Source: Lagopus muta
Lineage: Eukaryota; Chordata; Aves; Galliformes; Phasianidae
Direction: 5' to 3'
NCBI RefSeq assembly: GCF_023343835.1
Contig: NC_064447.1
Span: 868,001-932,000, forward strand
DNA: 64,000 bases
Below, piece by piece: positions 47,124 to 59,472 of this stretch. Every line of letters begins with the position of its first letter. The first letter of the stretch is position 1. Made by a program: the position numbers and the translations under genes. The notes under the pieces were generated by a model. That model was given only the letters and a program-made list of their open reading frames with translations, ran no database searches and was not told the DNA's origin.

Positions 47124-50100
47124 CTACAGAAGAGAAATAGAAAAGGATCAGTGCCTGCTCTTACAGAAAGCCTTTCCCTAGCAGAAAAATTGCTTTCCTG
47201 ATCACTTCAAACCAGAAAACTGCAGAGCTTCAAGTAAATACAGCAGGACAGATCAGAACACTCCAGGTTTTCTTTAGGTCATCTGTTTTCACTGATGTAA
47301 CACTTTAAGAGCTTCTACCATCAAATGAAATTACATTCCATCCCACTCAGAATATACTTCAATTGTTGCTCCTTTCTCTCAGACAGCACATAACTCTCAG
47401 ATTTTGTCCCTTGGTGACAAACAGCTCTAACTCCGCCTACTGAACAAACACTGAGTAACAGCACTCACCTCGTTGGCAGCAGCTGCCATAGGAGTTGGAT
47501 GGTTGACAGAATCACCCAGTGCAATAGCTAATCTAAGATCCTTCTGTATGTATTTCAGGTAAAAATCAGGTTTAAAGTTTCCTTGCAAGATATCTGTTGA
47601 GAGGAATGCAAGGAAAAAATAAGCATGACAAAAGTAAATCAAGCCTATCACACTGCAAGGTCATGCAATTCAACACCTAACTTCCCTTTACCATGGTGAT
47701 CACCAGGAACACTGCTTTTAGCTCTTTTTCTCTGCTTTGTATCCTCATCCCACCACAGCAGATAATATCACTTCTGCCCACTGACAAAGTGAGCTCAGAT
47801 TTCTAAGCAGCTTGCCCTCCATTTCACTTATTACCCCATCCCAATGAAATCATCGCTGTCAACTCAAGACCTGAGCAGGCTGTAGACAACGCACAGCATG
47901 AGATGTATTCTCAGAGCTTCTGTCTATAAAGGTTAATGAATAAAACTCAGCTCTTCATTTTCAGAATGCTTAAAGCACTCAGAACCCTAGGCTGATGAAG
48001 CTGGGATGACTTCCTCCTTTCCATCATTAACTGAAACTGACAGACTGTGACAAACATCCTATAATAAAACAACAAAGAGAACTTTACTTTGGCACTTCTG
48101 GTCCAGGAAGATGCTGGCGAGTTGTCCCTGATTGAGGATATCCAGAAGGGTCTGTTGGGACTGACCAGTCACTTGAGCCAAAGTCAGTCCTTCTGCTATT
48201 GTAGCCATGAAGCTGCCTTGGACCATGTTCACAATCAGCATCATCTTGGCAGCATTGCCTACTTCACCTGGAACAAAACACAGCACTGAACATTCCTCCA
48301 GAACAGATGCAGCAGCCTTGCTCCCCCACCCTAGTAGTTAACACTACTACACTTTCCATACTGATCCCAAACACTTTACACCTTCTCCTTACAGGCTCTG
48401 GAAAACTTAGCTGTTTCCCATGCACTTGAACAATGGGAGAAATTAAAGTATCATTTAAAAATAAAAAGCACCACAGATTCTCCAAAATGAGACAATGTTC
48501 AAAAAAGAAAACTTAGTCTGAAGGCTCTGAAGCTGGCAGAATTCCAGAGGAGCAGGCTGGTTTCCCATGCTGCCTGTGGAGACAGAAAGCAGCCAGTCCC
48601 TCTTGTCAGCAGCCTACAGAGATGATACATATGCCTCTCAGACTCCCTCCTGAATATCCCAGTCCTTGCACTGACTAAGAATCTGCTATCAGGCCCTTGG
48701 TGTTTCAGTTACCTAGAAAAAAAGAGGTCTTCCCCATCGCTTGGAAACAGCTACTGCAGTCCTCATATAAACCCCTGTCACCAGCTGCCAGGATCACAAG
48801 CATCCCATCATTTGATAGCTGCTGATTTCCTGAGACTGGTGCTTCCAAAAAGCGACCACCCCGGGACACTATCACCTGGAAAAATAGTATCTCTGGTTAG
48901 CAGTGCACAAACAGCAGGCATTGAGCACTGTCTGAGGACAGAATTTTAAAGCACAAACAGCTTAGACACAAAAACAGGAGAGGGAAGCACTGCAATACAT
49001 CTAGCATGATGCATGACACTGAAAGGTGTGCCTGAGCACAAAAGTTGCCTTCATTCTCAGCAACACTTCTTATCTTAATGGTGAATATTTTAAGCAGCTG
49101 AGCTTATGTGCTTCTGCCATGGCATCCTGTAATGGCCAAGAAACAGTGCTTCGTGTACAGCATAGCACTCTCAGATTATTTGCTTTGTATTTAACCCCTC
49201 TTCCCCAAAGATGAAAGGCCTCTGACAGAACCCCTTGGCCAGACATTTACTAATGTGTGTGATTATGCACTTTCCAAATTCCTGTGTTATGCATTACTAC
49301 AGCATCTCTGCTTAAAACTTGACCAATGCTATCTTCCCTTCTTTCTGCAATAAAACACACTCATTTAAGGGCTGAGGATAATCATCAAGACGTCAAGGAA
49401 GAAATAAAAAATGCCATGCCAGAAGTAAATCAAAACACTTCTACGTCAATCCTCCCTTTAAAAATTTTTAGAGTGAAATATTAAGGCACTTTTTCCCCAT
49501 AACCGAGGCACTTAAAGTAAGATTATTATCAGTTTAAGGACACTTACACATCCAGACTGCATTCCTCCTCCAGTTTGCTACAGAATACCAAATCTGTACC
49601 AAATCTATACTAAGTAAATACTTCCAAAGGGTTAAAAACTCAGCAGGCAGTTCACATTGGTACCACCTGACAGCCCTGACAACTCCAGAGGCTTTGCTGC
49701 TGTCGTAGAGTACATCTTATCCAGCTCTGTTCACTGGTCAAGATGTGGCAATTCATTCTGTCTCACCTGCTTGAGACTTGAGTCTCCTCTAGAAGAAGTC
49801 AAGAAATCTTACAAAACATCTGTATCATCAATAGCTTAAAGCCTGAAACAAGTATTGCAGTAATGCTGCTGAGTCACAAGTGTTGTAGGACCAGCTGATT
49901 ACCTGGGCCAATTCTGTGACTGTATCTGCATCCACAGTGGACATATCCACATAGCACTTCCCTGGTCGAATGCCCTGCAACACTCCACTCGGACCAAGCA
50001 CCAGCTGTGAGGAACAGAAGAGCGGTAAAGCAATAGGGTGTCTGCAAAGAAACTCAAACCCTCCAAGTCCAAGAAAGCCTGGCACTGCAGTGGCAGTCTT

Positions 50101-53100
50101 CTAAAACGATATCAAAACCCAACCCCCATGGATTATCTTTCTGCCAGTAAATGGGAGGGAGGTAAGTATGACTTTGTTGGGAAACAATGTGACTTATTTG
50201 TCCTGCCCAGCACCTGCAATAACCCAGGCTACCTTCACCAGTAGGAATCAGAACTAGCACTCAGCGGTGAAGGAAGAACAAGAGCTAATCCTTACATCCT
50301 TTGCTGCTTTTGGATCTGATACACAGGCAAAGGTGATGTCACAGGTGGAGACAACTTCAGCAGGGGTTCTTCCCAGCCGTGCCCCTTCCTGGATGAACAA
50401 ATCACACTGCAAAAGTCACAAATTGAAACGTAAGTAAAATTAAGTACAAACCAAATGGGTTCCCTAGCATTTTGATGAAACAAACTTTACTGCCAGACTC
50501 AGCATGAGTCAAGCGTGTTAATTATTCAGTAAATTCAGGTTGGGTTTTGTTGGTTCATCTCCTACACCCAAGGGGCTCCTCTGCAGCTTTCCTGAACCCT
50601 CAAGAGAAGAGCTTCAAAACAAATGCACAAGAGAGAAGGCTTAGGTGATAAATTGTAAGAGATTGAATGTTGCAGTTTTTAGGAGAGAGCGCAAAAGAAC
50701 TGGTAAACAGAACCCGTTGCTGAACAGTAAACAGGATATGCGCAGCTGAGACTGACGCAGGCTTTAAAGGGCTGCTGTTTCAAATTCTTAGTTCCTTCCC
50801 ACCCTACCCCTTGTTTTGTAGTTAGAAAACATCCTTAAAAAACCCTTTGCTATTTTACAATACAGTTGACACGTGCATGTTTTCTCCTCCACTACAGTTG
50901 CTAGAACACAACTGTGTAGCCATTTAGCTCCATTTCAACACTGAAAAGGAATATTCTTAACCTGGTCTCATGTCATGACACAGCATGTTTGCCACACAAT
51001 CTTCAGCCACTGTAAACAGCACAATGGACATGTAGATGAAGCTGTGGTCAAGAGGAGAATCTCACCACACCACTCCTGGGCTCAACTTCCCAGCATATGG
51101 TCCTTTTGTCAAGCTCCAAAACACAATTACTTAGCTACCTGAATCAGGAATATGCCCAGGGAGAACTTTATGTTGCAGTCCTCAACAGGGACACAAAGCT
51201 GCAACTTCTAACATCAAAACAGCAACACGGTAGGAACCATTCACAGCTTCTAGTATGAAGTGGCCACAAGCACTCAGGAAATAATAATAAAACAAGGTGG
51301 CAAACATACCTGTGTTTCTTGAGCATCCTCTGCCAGGCACCAGCGATTGGTGATCAGAGGTAGTAGGAACATGTTTAAAAAAGGAAAGTACTGTCTATAT
51401 CTAAGGTACATGCCTACCTTCTCAGCAGTCCGGTTCCAGACAGTGACAGTATGACCCATCTTCAGTAAGTTGGAGACGATGCCACTTCCCATCAGACCAA
51501 GTCCCAGAAATCCTATCCTAAAGGGAAGGGAGAAGCATTAATGCAAGGAAGGGATTATGTAACAGATAAGAAATTGTTGTCAGCTTCCCTTGATCCTGGA
51601 AGCGATCAAGAGCAAAACCTGGAACACAACCAGCAAAAACCAGACTACAACACAGCCACAGCCAGAACAGGACTTCCAAATTGGGAAGACACTGTGCTTT
51701 AACAGCAAGCCAGTGTTTGTTTTGCATACTAAGCATCGCCAACGATTTCCTCTAGAAAGACTTAAGTCTGCTTCAGAAAAGTAGCTGAATGCTAAAGGTT
51801 GAGGGGCTGTTGGTTCTTCATTGGTTTTCTTTTGATTAAATTTGCTGCTCTTGTACTTTCCGTTACTAGCCATTGCTGTACTGAAGAAAAAGAGGTCAAC
51901 TGCACATCAGCAGGTGCTTCTCTAATTTGCTTTCTGATTTTTGAACCAAGTCATGCATACAATGACTTGTTTATACTACTGAATGATACATTACTACCTT
52001 TACTTCAGTAAAACTCAGAAAGAACTACTGTACTATGCATCACACACAGACCAAAGGCCTAACACCTCTCCACAGCTGCAATTCAACAAAAAAAGTAGTA
52101 GTAGTCCTGTACAGGTCAACATGAGAATAATCCCAGGTAACTGCTGCCTTCCCTCTCCTAAGATGGGGAGAACTTTGCTCCCCTCATTTCAAGAAAAAGA
52201 CAACAAAACTAACAAGTTTCATCTCCATAATTACCTGTAATTGGAACTCTCTGGCAGTCTCTGCTGCAGCAAGCTTCATACCCAGCCACAATCTCAGTAG
52301 GAATTTCTGAATCGTTCACTTACATGTCTGATGTAACCTCAGCCTCACAATCCCCAAAAGGTAATTCTTCATAACTAGCCATGCTACATTGCACTATGGC
52401 TTTCTCAAGTCACCTCTACTCTCCCAGCCATTATTTTTGTTAGAGCAGACTAATTCAGACAGATCACGAGTCACCACAGGCTCCTTCAACAGCTTAATGT
52501 CCATCTATTTACAAAGCTCTGAAACAGACCTTCTCTCTCTCCCTCTCCCAACCCAGCTCTGTGCCATGCTTTCCTGAGAGACTGTTTTACCTGAACAGCT
52601 TCATCGTTATTTTGGTTCCCCCTGAGTACAGCTGAGAATTGATATCCCATGAGAAATGACCCAACGGCAAACAGCAAACAGCAAGGCCTGAGTGCAATTT
52701 GAACACAGCGGAAGTTACAGAGTGAAACAGGAAGCTCAAGTGAGGCTCGTCTCACTCCAGAAAGGAGAACGGGGACGTTAGAAGAAACCAGAAAGCTCAC
52801 GTGCTGCATAGCAAAGCTCCTGTGCTGGGAGCCTCCCTCTTCCGCTCGCCTTCTACGCGCTCAGGGCAGCAATAACACAGCCCTAGTTAACTGCCATGCA
52901 CCACTGGAGAAAGATATCCTTTTATCATCCTGCCCCACATGGCATTCAGAAAGACTGCTTCTTCATGTTCTGCAACGTGCCCTGCAGGAAAAGGGCAACT
53001 GCAGGAGAGCACCGAGATGCAAGTACATCCAGGGCAGACCTTGTTCTAAACTCCTGTTTTGCTTTTAGCTGCCTCCCTCCCACCTCCACCCAAATGAGTG

Positions 53101-56100
53101 TTTCACACAAGGACAGAGGAGATCTCTAGAGAGAAATGTTAGGTTTATTTATTCTCAGTGACAAGCTGGATAATGGCTGCATGTATGAGATGGAAAGGAG
53201 AAAAAGAAGGGAAATGGCTGAAGTGCGTTGGAGATCTTACTTTTTGTCTGTGGGTGTGATACTGCCATTGACTGCCGTGCTGTCTGCTGCCTGGATGGAG
53301 GTGGATCCTGTTTCCTGAAGAAAGAAAAAAAAGGACCATACAGCTCTGGAGGAACTGCCAGTCTTCGTGATAATACAGAAAATCCATCAAAGCAAACATC
53401 TGTCTCACCTCTTCACAAACCTTCAGCTTCTTTGTGATGGCTTGATAGCAGACAGCTGGCTGTACGGATAAAACAAAGCATTCAGGGGAAGGACAGTGCT
53501 GATCTGCTCTGCTGAGCAAACAGACCGTATCCTCGCTACAAAGAAACCAGGCAGCTCACCCACACACCATCTGCAGCACAGGAAAGCTCTCAGGCTTCCC
53601 TCAACCAGAGAAAATAAAACCCTATTGTAACATACGAGTTCCTCCCTTCCTACCCTACTCCAACAATTCAGACTGTTTTCTGATGCAGGGACTACAAAAT
53701 CCTTTCTGTAGCTCACATGGCAGGCACTCCAGCGATGAGGATACAGCATATCCCCACTCTCATATCTGAAACACAGATCTCTACAGCCTGCTACAGAGCA
53801 CCATACCGGTGCTCATTATGTCACTGGAGTGCTGAGGCAAAGCGTTTTTGTTAACCTAAGGCAGCACGTGGCTTACAACAGCGTGGTGAAGGCTGCTCCT
53901 GCTCAGGCTGCTTATTCTGAGCTGCTCTTAATCTGTCTCTGCACGGATCCTCAGCCGGATATGAACTGTTTTTCATTCAATTTGATATTTTGTTTTCCTC
54001 CTGACATTCACAGGCTGAATATAAAATCCTGCATGGTTTCTGACTCTAAAGTTGGCTACATTTTACATGGAGCTTTTCTAGTCAGGGACAGTTTCCTTGC
54101 CATATTCAGTTAATTAACAAATTCATACAGATGAAGAAATTGGACGGATAACCGTCAAACAAAGAACAGGGCTGCAATTACATCACCTTCTAGCCCTCAT
54201 ATTTAATCTGCAGAATTTAACAGAACAAGTCTGCCGAATCCTGGTGCCAGGTCATCTTTGATATCTAGAACTATTTGTTGTCCTCACTGCCAAATCACCT
54301 TAAACCTAAATGCCGGGAAGTAACCAAATGGTCAGATTGCACATGAGAGTCTCATTGCTACTAGGCCCCAAGGAACGCAGTTTCAGAGCTGGTTATGTAT
54401 CTCCTTGTATTTAGACCTTCATCCCAGCATAGGGCAGGATGCCAAGCTAGAGCGATCAGCAGAATTATCCTGTCTGCCCAATCCTCACCTTCTCCGTCTG
54501 GCTCAGCAGGAAGTGATGAAAGTGTGGGTCACTGTCCTTCACAGGCTACAGAGAAAAAGTACAGACTCAGAAACATTCCCAGAGCGTCACTGAGCAACCA
54601 CATCACTATTCCCTGTTCTCCCGAGCAGCACGGTAATAACTTCAGGTGGGAAATATTTAATGCATGACAGCTGGACCAAGCAGTTTGTTTCAATATAGCA
54701 GTTTACGTTGTGTTTCATTTGCAAAAGCAAAGCCATTCAAGTCAAATCCCTTATTTCTCAATATCTGCAGGAAAATCAAAACGAAACTATCAGCAGGATT
54801 AACAAGGGAAGAAGTAGCCTCTCCTTATCTGTAGTCCCAGATCCCACCTCCTTCTCCTAATGACATAAAAACACTTTCCAGCTTCCAAGGAATTCCTTAA
54901 AACATACTCATGGTGGGTAGTGGCTGAACATTAATCTTAGCAGTCACATGATGGGCAGCTGGAGCATTCATCTCTCCAATGAACACTCTAAGCACTAGCC
55001 TAGAGTTGCACTCTTCTTACTCTGCTTGATCATTTAATTATTTAAGTACAAAATGAAAGCTGATTATGAAGAAAACTGCAGTAAACCATCCAATATCACA
55101 TTATGCAGACACGGAGAGCCTATCCAAGTCTTCTCTTCCAGTTCTGCAAAGCCAGTCACAGAAATATTTTTGAAATCAGAAGTGCAAAAACACGTAGCAC
55201 AGTTAGGTGTGAATTTGCAGACTGCTCCATAAGGACAAAAATCTCACTTTCCAACATACTTCCTAGCTGCCCAAAGGTATTGCCCAGCTTTGTTATACCA
55301 CAGAATGACAAAGAAAGCACCTTAAGCAGAAGAGAGAACTCCACCATTTCAAATTGGAAACAAAAGGTTCTACATCATCTTCAGCTAGGAACTAAGTTTG
55401 TAGAACCATGCTGTAAAGCCAGCCCAGGGTATCTCACCTCACTGACGCTTGGTGGCCATTTAAATCCAGCCACTGTTCCAGTCATCACTCTTTTCACTGT
55501 ACTTGACTCTGGAATTGTGAGATCCTGAGAAGATACAAAGGAGATCAGGAAAGAGCTTACAAACTGACTAAGTGGCTGGTAACAGCAAAATGATTGCAAG
55601 AGCACACACACAGTTTTGAAAAGCACTATGCATGCCTTTCCACAAGTGGTCATATTTCAAGCACGAGGTGTATTATCAACACAGGTGATGCAAAGTGGAA
55701 AAAAAAAACAAGAACAAAAAAAACCAAGAACTGTCAACAACAAAATTCAACCAGTTACATACGAAGAATGGTTTTTCCAGAAGCTGTAACAGGAATTATC
55801 ACACTTGTGTAATCATGCAATGAGCAGAGAAACAAATGAACACACTTGATCCAGCATTTCCCTCTGGCGGATGCAAAAATCTGAACAAATGGGTAAAGAA
55901 CATCACTGCAGTCAGACAAGGTTTGAGCTGTTCCTCATCCTCCACTGTTGTTAAAAAAAAAAGGCAGCAGCCTACCTGTTAGCAGGAAAACCTTCTAAGT
56001 GTGCACCTCACACAGCCACACCTGCTGTAGTTTCCAGAATGCATGAAACTGGAAATCATACATGGACTGTTCCCATCCCTTAACATGTCACGATGACACT

Positions 56101-59100
56101 TAAAGCACCATTATTTTACTGTTGTTAAATTTTGATCTGTTCATCCTTATTTCCACAGGTAAAGATTAAAACATAGGTCTTTATGATTTATGAAGAGAAC
56201 ATGCAGAGCTTCTATATATTGTGTAACCTTCCTGAGATGAAGATTCAGAAATGAAATGCACTTCCTGCAAATGCACAGTGTGCCTCAGTGTCCACAAAGA
56301 ACCACCAGAGATGAGTGCTGTTTACAAAGCAAGGAAGAACAAGGCTGCTGGAGGTAACTGACACTGATACAAACGTTTCATCTGATAGCAAGGACAACTT
56401 AGACATCAGCCTCTAACCTTAAAGTGCCACTATACACTAGAATTCTCTTTTTGAAGACCACATAGCTGCTTCAACTGGCAAAGCAAGGACGAAATCTGCT
56501 CTGATACATAAGTAGTCACATTGGTCCTTTGAAAATATCCACATAAACTCAAAAATGAGAGTATTTGAATGAACATGTATGCCTACAGGACATTTCTAGA
56601 CAGACCACACCTCAGTAAAAACTGGATCCTTGAATTTTATGCATCCTGAGTGCTTGGAAAGGTAGCTGAACTGTGACTGAACAAAGCAAATGAGCCAAAA
56701 AAAGAAAAAATACATCCCAAATACCAACATTGCAGTAACTCAGAACAGGGACAAACATTTTCTTTCCCCTAGCACTAATAATTCTGGGAAGTCATGAGAC
56801 CCAGGTAAGCAGAATGTATGGTTTCAAATTTGTGTCATGGACTGAAAAAGTGTTGTGGCAGTGCTGCCGGACTTCACAGCAATTCCTCTAATTATCAGTA
56901 CACTGCCCTTCAAAACTTGCACAGTTACTTTCCTACACCAACCAGCTTACTTTCAGTCTGCAGCAAGGCTTTCATCCCCTCGCTGGCAATCTCTCTGTGG
57001 CAAGCTGATGGAAGCCACTCCACTTGCAGTTTCCCAGTAAAAGTTTCTAGCGCCATAATTCAGTCACTCAAAGCTCTCTCTATTACCCCAAGGCAGCTCA
57101 CAGAATAAAAACTAAGCATGCAGTGTGCCAGCACTACTGGAATTCCCCCACCATTCATTTTGATTAGCTTGGACTGAATTTACCTCAAAGACAAAAAAAA
57201 AGCATTTTATGTTAGGGAAAAAATGGTCCAGGGCTTCATCAGAACAGATACATTCAAAGATACGATGTGATTATAGCAACATCTCAGAAGGGTAAGCTAA
57301 GGTGCTCATAAAGTGTTCTTCTGCAGTCAAGTCAAAAGATTTACAATTAACAGCAATTCACCTGTATGATCCAACTTCCCCTTCTTCCAATTCCCTCAAA
57401 AGGAGAAACTGATGGGCTCACATGATGTGATTTAACAGAAACTGGCTTAAAAAAAAAAAAAAAAAAAAAGCCAGCATCTCTTACGACCAGCTTCATTTTC
57501 ACCACCAAGGCATCAAGAGTTTGCTGTTCAACCTGTTAAGGCCAATCCTGTAACAATTCAGGAGATGGAAACCAACTATTTTGAACTGGATCCTGAAACA
57601 CTGAAAGCAAAGGCTGCGAGGCACAGAGCAGCACAGTCCCTTTGAAGCAGCGGTGAGCAAGCACACTGCTGTAGCATCAGCTGAAGCCTCCCAACAGTCT
57701 TCAGGTGTAGTCTCCAGTGAAGAACGTGCATTGTAGTAATCCACTGAAATTTCTATCCATCTGGACAAGAAAGATCTGGACCACAACAGGGAGCTCCACA
57801 ATAAATAAAGATGAGTACTCTGCATGACAGTAGACAAAATATTGCTGGCTACTGCTTCTGTCATGACACTCAGAAGTAAACAAGGGAAGTAACGAGGATA
57901 AAATAATGATGCTCCAGTGCTGGACCTTTATAATGGAGAATGGAAACATATTCCATAGCACAGAAATGGAAATGAATACAACTAGTTCTTCAGGTGCATT
58001 ATTCCCACGCTACACAAATTTCTTCTTCACACCTTAGTCCTTAAGAACATCCCACCCTCAGTAAGCACGGAGGGTGAAGTGAAGAGACTATAAATCGCTT
58101 GATCACACAAAGCAGATGAGATGAGAAGGGAAAAGTCGGAAATCAGATGAAGAGCCACACCTCCTCACTAATCCTTCCTGCATCAACTGAATTTGAAGGG
58201 TGGTAAGATGGAAGGTGGAGTCTCATGAGACAGCTCTCAAAGCCCTCTCAGAGAGATGACCAGAGCCACTCAAAGCAACTAACTGCTAAAAATGCACGTG
58301 AAGAATCAACAACGTGCTTGTCAAAGGTATCTGACAGCCAGCTGGTCTAGAAGAAGCAACATGGAAGAGCTTAAAAAAAAATAATCTGGTACTGAACTGA
58401 TACTCTTCACACTGGCCTGTTAGCTAAGGTGCCAGTCATCCCTAAGTCCACCTGCAAAGTCCACAGAGGGCACTGGCGGACATGCACAACACAAACCTTC
58501 TCATCCTTGGGTGGACGCCCCCGCTTTCGGGGGCTCTGATCCTGGGCTCTTTTCAAAGGTGACTTTGATCCTCTCTCTGACGATACAGAAGAGACCCTCT
58601 TTTTTCCTTCCCCTGTGCCCTTCTTCAACTTCCCTTCGGACAAACTGGCTTTGCGTTTCTCTTCGCCAGCAGATTGCTTGCCTCTTTCTTCGCTGGAATT
58701 ACGCCGATTCTTCTCTTCACTGGAGTTATGGGAAGATGCCTGAGAGATTACAGAATAGAAGACGGTAAGGAAAGAAGAGAAGAGCTAGAATGACTTTCAT
58801 GCAAAACCAAGGATGCGAAGGACCCCATGCTGTTTACTAGGCAAACCAACAGCATGGGAACATGAAAACTAGACTGCTAGCCCCCTGAAGTCGGTGAGTG
58901 AAGTTCCTTGTTAGCTGACCTGTAAAAACACTCACTTTGAGTCACTGAGTAGCAGCACAGGACATCTGAAGACCCAGTGGGAGCGCATGCACACGTATGC
59001 ACTTCCACTAACAGTAAGATTGGTACTATCATCCACGTCCAAGGTTAAGACTGATTTATAAATTCATCATAAGCAGATCAATTAGCCTCTTCTGTGTCTC

Positions 59101-59472
59101 CATCAGTGTAACAAGTCTTTCACCCCTCATCAGACAAGACTGAACAGGGAAGAGGAGAGGTTAGGAAACAATAACAATTTAAAATTGGGGGGAAAAAGAC
59201 AAAAATGAAAACAAAATCCTCCCCAACAAATTGCCAGAAATAATCAACTCCTTTCAAACAAAAACGTGTTTCACCATCATTCACTTGAAGACTTGTTTTT
59301 ATGCACACGGTAAAGAAGAAACCACTCACTCACCTGGTCCTTGCCTTTGGTTTTTCTAAGAAACTCCTCCACGGCATCCACGGCTTGCTGGAAGCGCTTA
59401 CCCTTGTTAATCTTTATCATTTCTTCTTTGTGCAGGTGATAAGGCTTCAGCTGTTCCACCTTGATCCAAGCA
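47049..59472 (-). CDS. GLYR1: GLYR1 (NDF, NP60), 13 coding exons, N-terminus outside window
   Basis: A nuclear protein that binds nucleosomes, is a cofactor of the demethylase KDM1B (LSD2) and helps RNA polymerase II pass nucleosomes (established for human NPAC/NDF). The in-window CDS joins 59472-59334, 58739-58497, 55524-55438, 54545-54489, 53459-53409, 53314-53241, 51517-51418, 50406-50296, 50004-49903, 48875-48713, 48267-48088, 47593-47469 and 47123-47049. It encodes 501 residues; with the expected 52 missing residues the length is 553, equal to human. Order: end of the PWWP domain ([12 protein letters not shown]), a Ser/Lys/Glu-rich linker with AT-hook RKRGRPPK (about 169-176), then a beta-hydroxyacid dehydrogenase-like domain with GLGLMG (about 274-279). 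In AAKMMLIVN the second Met sits where active family members have the catalytic Lys, as in human (M437), so enzymatic activity is unlikely. Ends SAVYRAYIH. Confidence 0.96.
47469..47593 (-). CDS. GLYR1: GLYR1 exon, dehydrogenase domain
   Basis: Acceptor CAACAG|ATATC, donor AACGAG|GTGAGT; completes an Asn codon, then [19 protein letters not shown] through [10 protein letters not shown]. Confidence 0.96.
48088..48267 (-). CDS. GLYR1: GLYR1 exon with the degenerate catalytic segment
   Basis: Acceptor TTCCAG|GTGAAG, donor CCAAA|GTAAAG; encodes [19 protein letters not shown] through FLDQKCQ. This is where the family's catalytic Lys is replaced by Met. Confidence 0.96.
48713..48875 (-). CDS. GLYR1: GLYR1 exon, substrate-loop region
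   Basis: Acceptor TTCCAG|GTGATA, donor TCTAG|GTAACT; 54 codons from [19 protein letters not shown] to GKTSFFL, plus one base of Gly. EAPVSGN is the family's substrate-binding signature. Confidence 0.96.
49903..50004 (-). CDS. GLYR1: GLYR1 exon, Rossmann fold
   Basis: Acceptor TCACAG|CTGGTG, donor [30 protein letters not shown] then [16 protein letters not shown]. Confidence 0.96.
50296..50406 (-). CDS. GLYR1: GLYR1 exon, Rossmann fold
   Basis: Acceptor TTGCAG|TGTGAT, donor [31 protein letters not shown] then [18 protein letters not shown]. Confidence 0.96.
51418..51517 (-). CDS. GLYR1: GLYR1 exon with cofactor-binding glycine motif
   Basis: Acceptor TTTAG|GATAGG, donor [30 protein letters not shown] then [15 protein letters not shown]. 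The GxGxxG nucleotide-binding motif is intact. Confidence 0.96.
53241..53314 (-). CDS. GLYR1: GLYR1 exon, linker before dehydrogenase domain
   Basis: Acceptor CTTCAG|GAAACA, donor [28 protein letters not shown] then SITPTDK plus two bases of Lys. Confidence 0.95.
53409..53459 (-). CDS. GLYR1: GLYR1 exon, linker
   Basis: Acceptor GTACAG|CCAGCT, donor [29 protein letters not shown]. Confidence 0.95.
54489..54545 (-). CDS. GLYR1: GLYR1 exon, linker (KDM1B-interacting stretch in human)
   Basis: Acceptor CTGTAG|CCTGTG, donor [31 protein letters not shown]. In human this stretch (around residues 214-225) contacts KDM1[12 protein letters not shown] is unchanged. Confidence 0.95.
55438..55524 (-). 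CDS. GLYR1: GLYR1 exon, linker
   Basis: Acceptor TTCTCAG|GATCTC, donor [28 protein letters not shown] then [13 protein letters not shown]. More diverged from human than the dehydrogenase exons. Confidence 0.94.
57449..57469 (+). repeat. Poly(A) run in GLYR1 intron
   Basis: Twenty-one consecutive A on the plus strand. No recognisable retroposed sequence precedes it, so it is listed as a simple homopolymer. Confidence 0.9.
58497..58739 (-). CDS. GLYR1: GLYR1 exon with Ser/Lys/Glu-rich region and AT-hook
   Basis: Acceptor TCTCAG|GCATCT, donor GAGAAG|GTTTGT; 81 codons. Starts [19 protein letters not shown], ends [21 protein letters not shown] is a DNA-minor-groove AT-hook. Confidence 0.95.
59334..59472 (-). 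CDS. GLYR1: GLYR1 exon, C-terminal part of PWWP domain
   Basis: Acceptor TTTCAAG|TGCTTGG, preceded by an A-interrupted T-rich tract; donor GACCAG|GTGAGT. The first base completes a His codon; then [18 protein letters not shown] through KTKGKDQ. Residues 53-98 of the protein. Confidence 0.95.
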
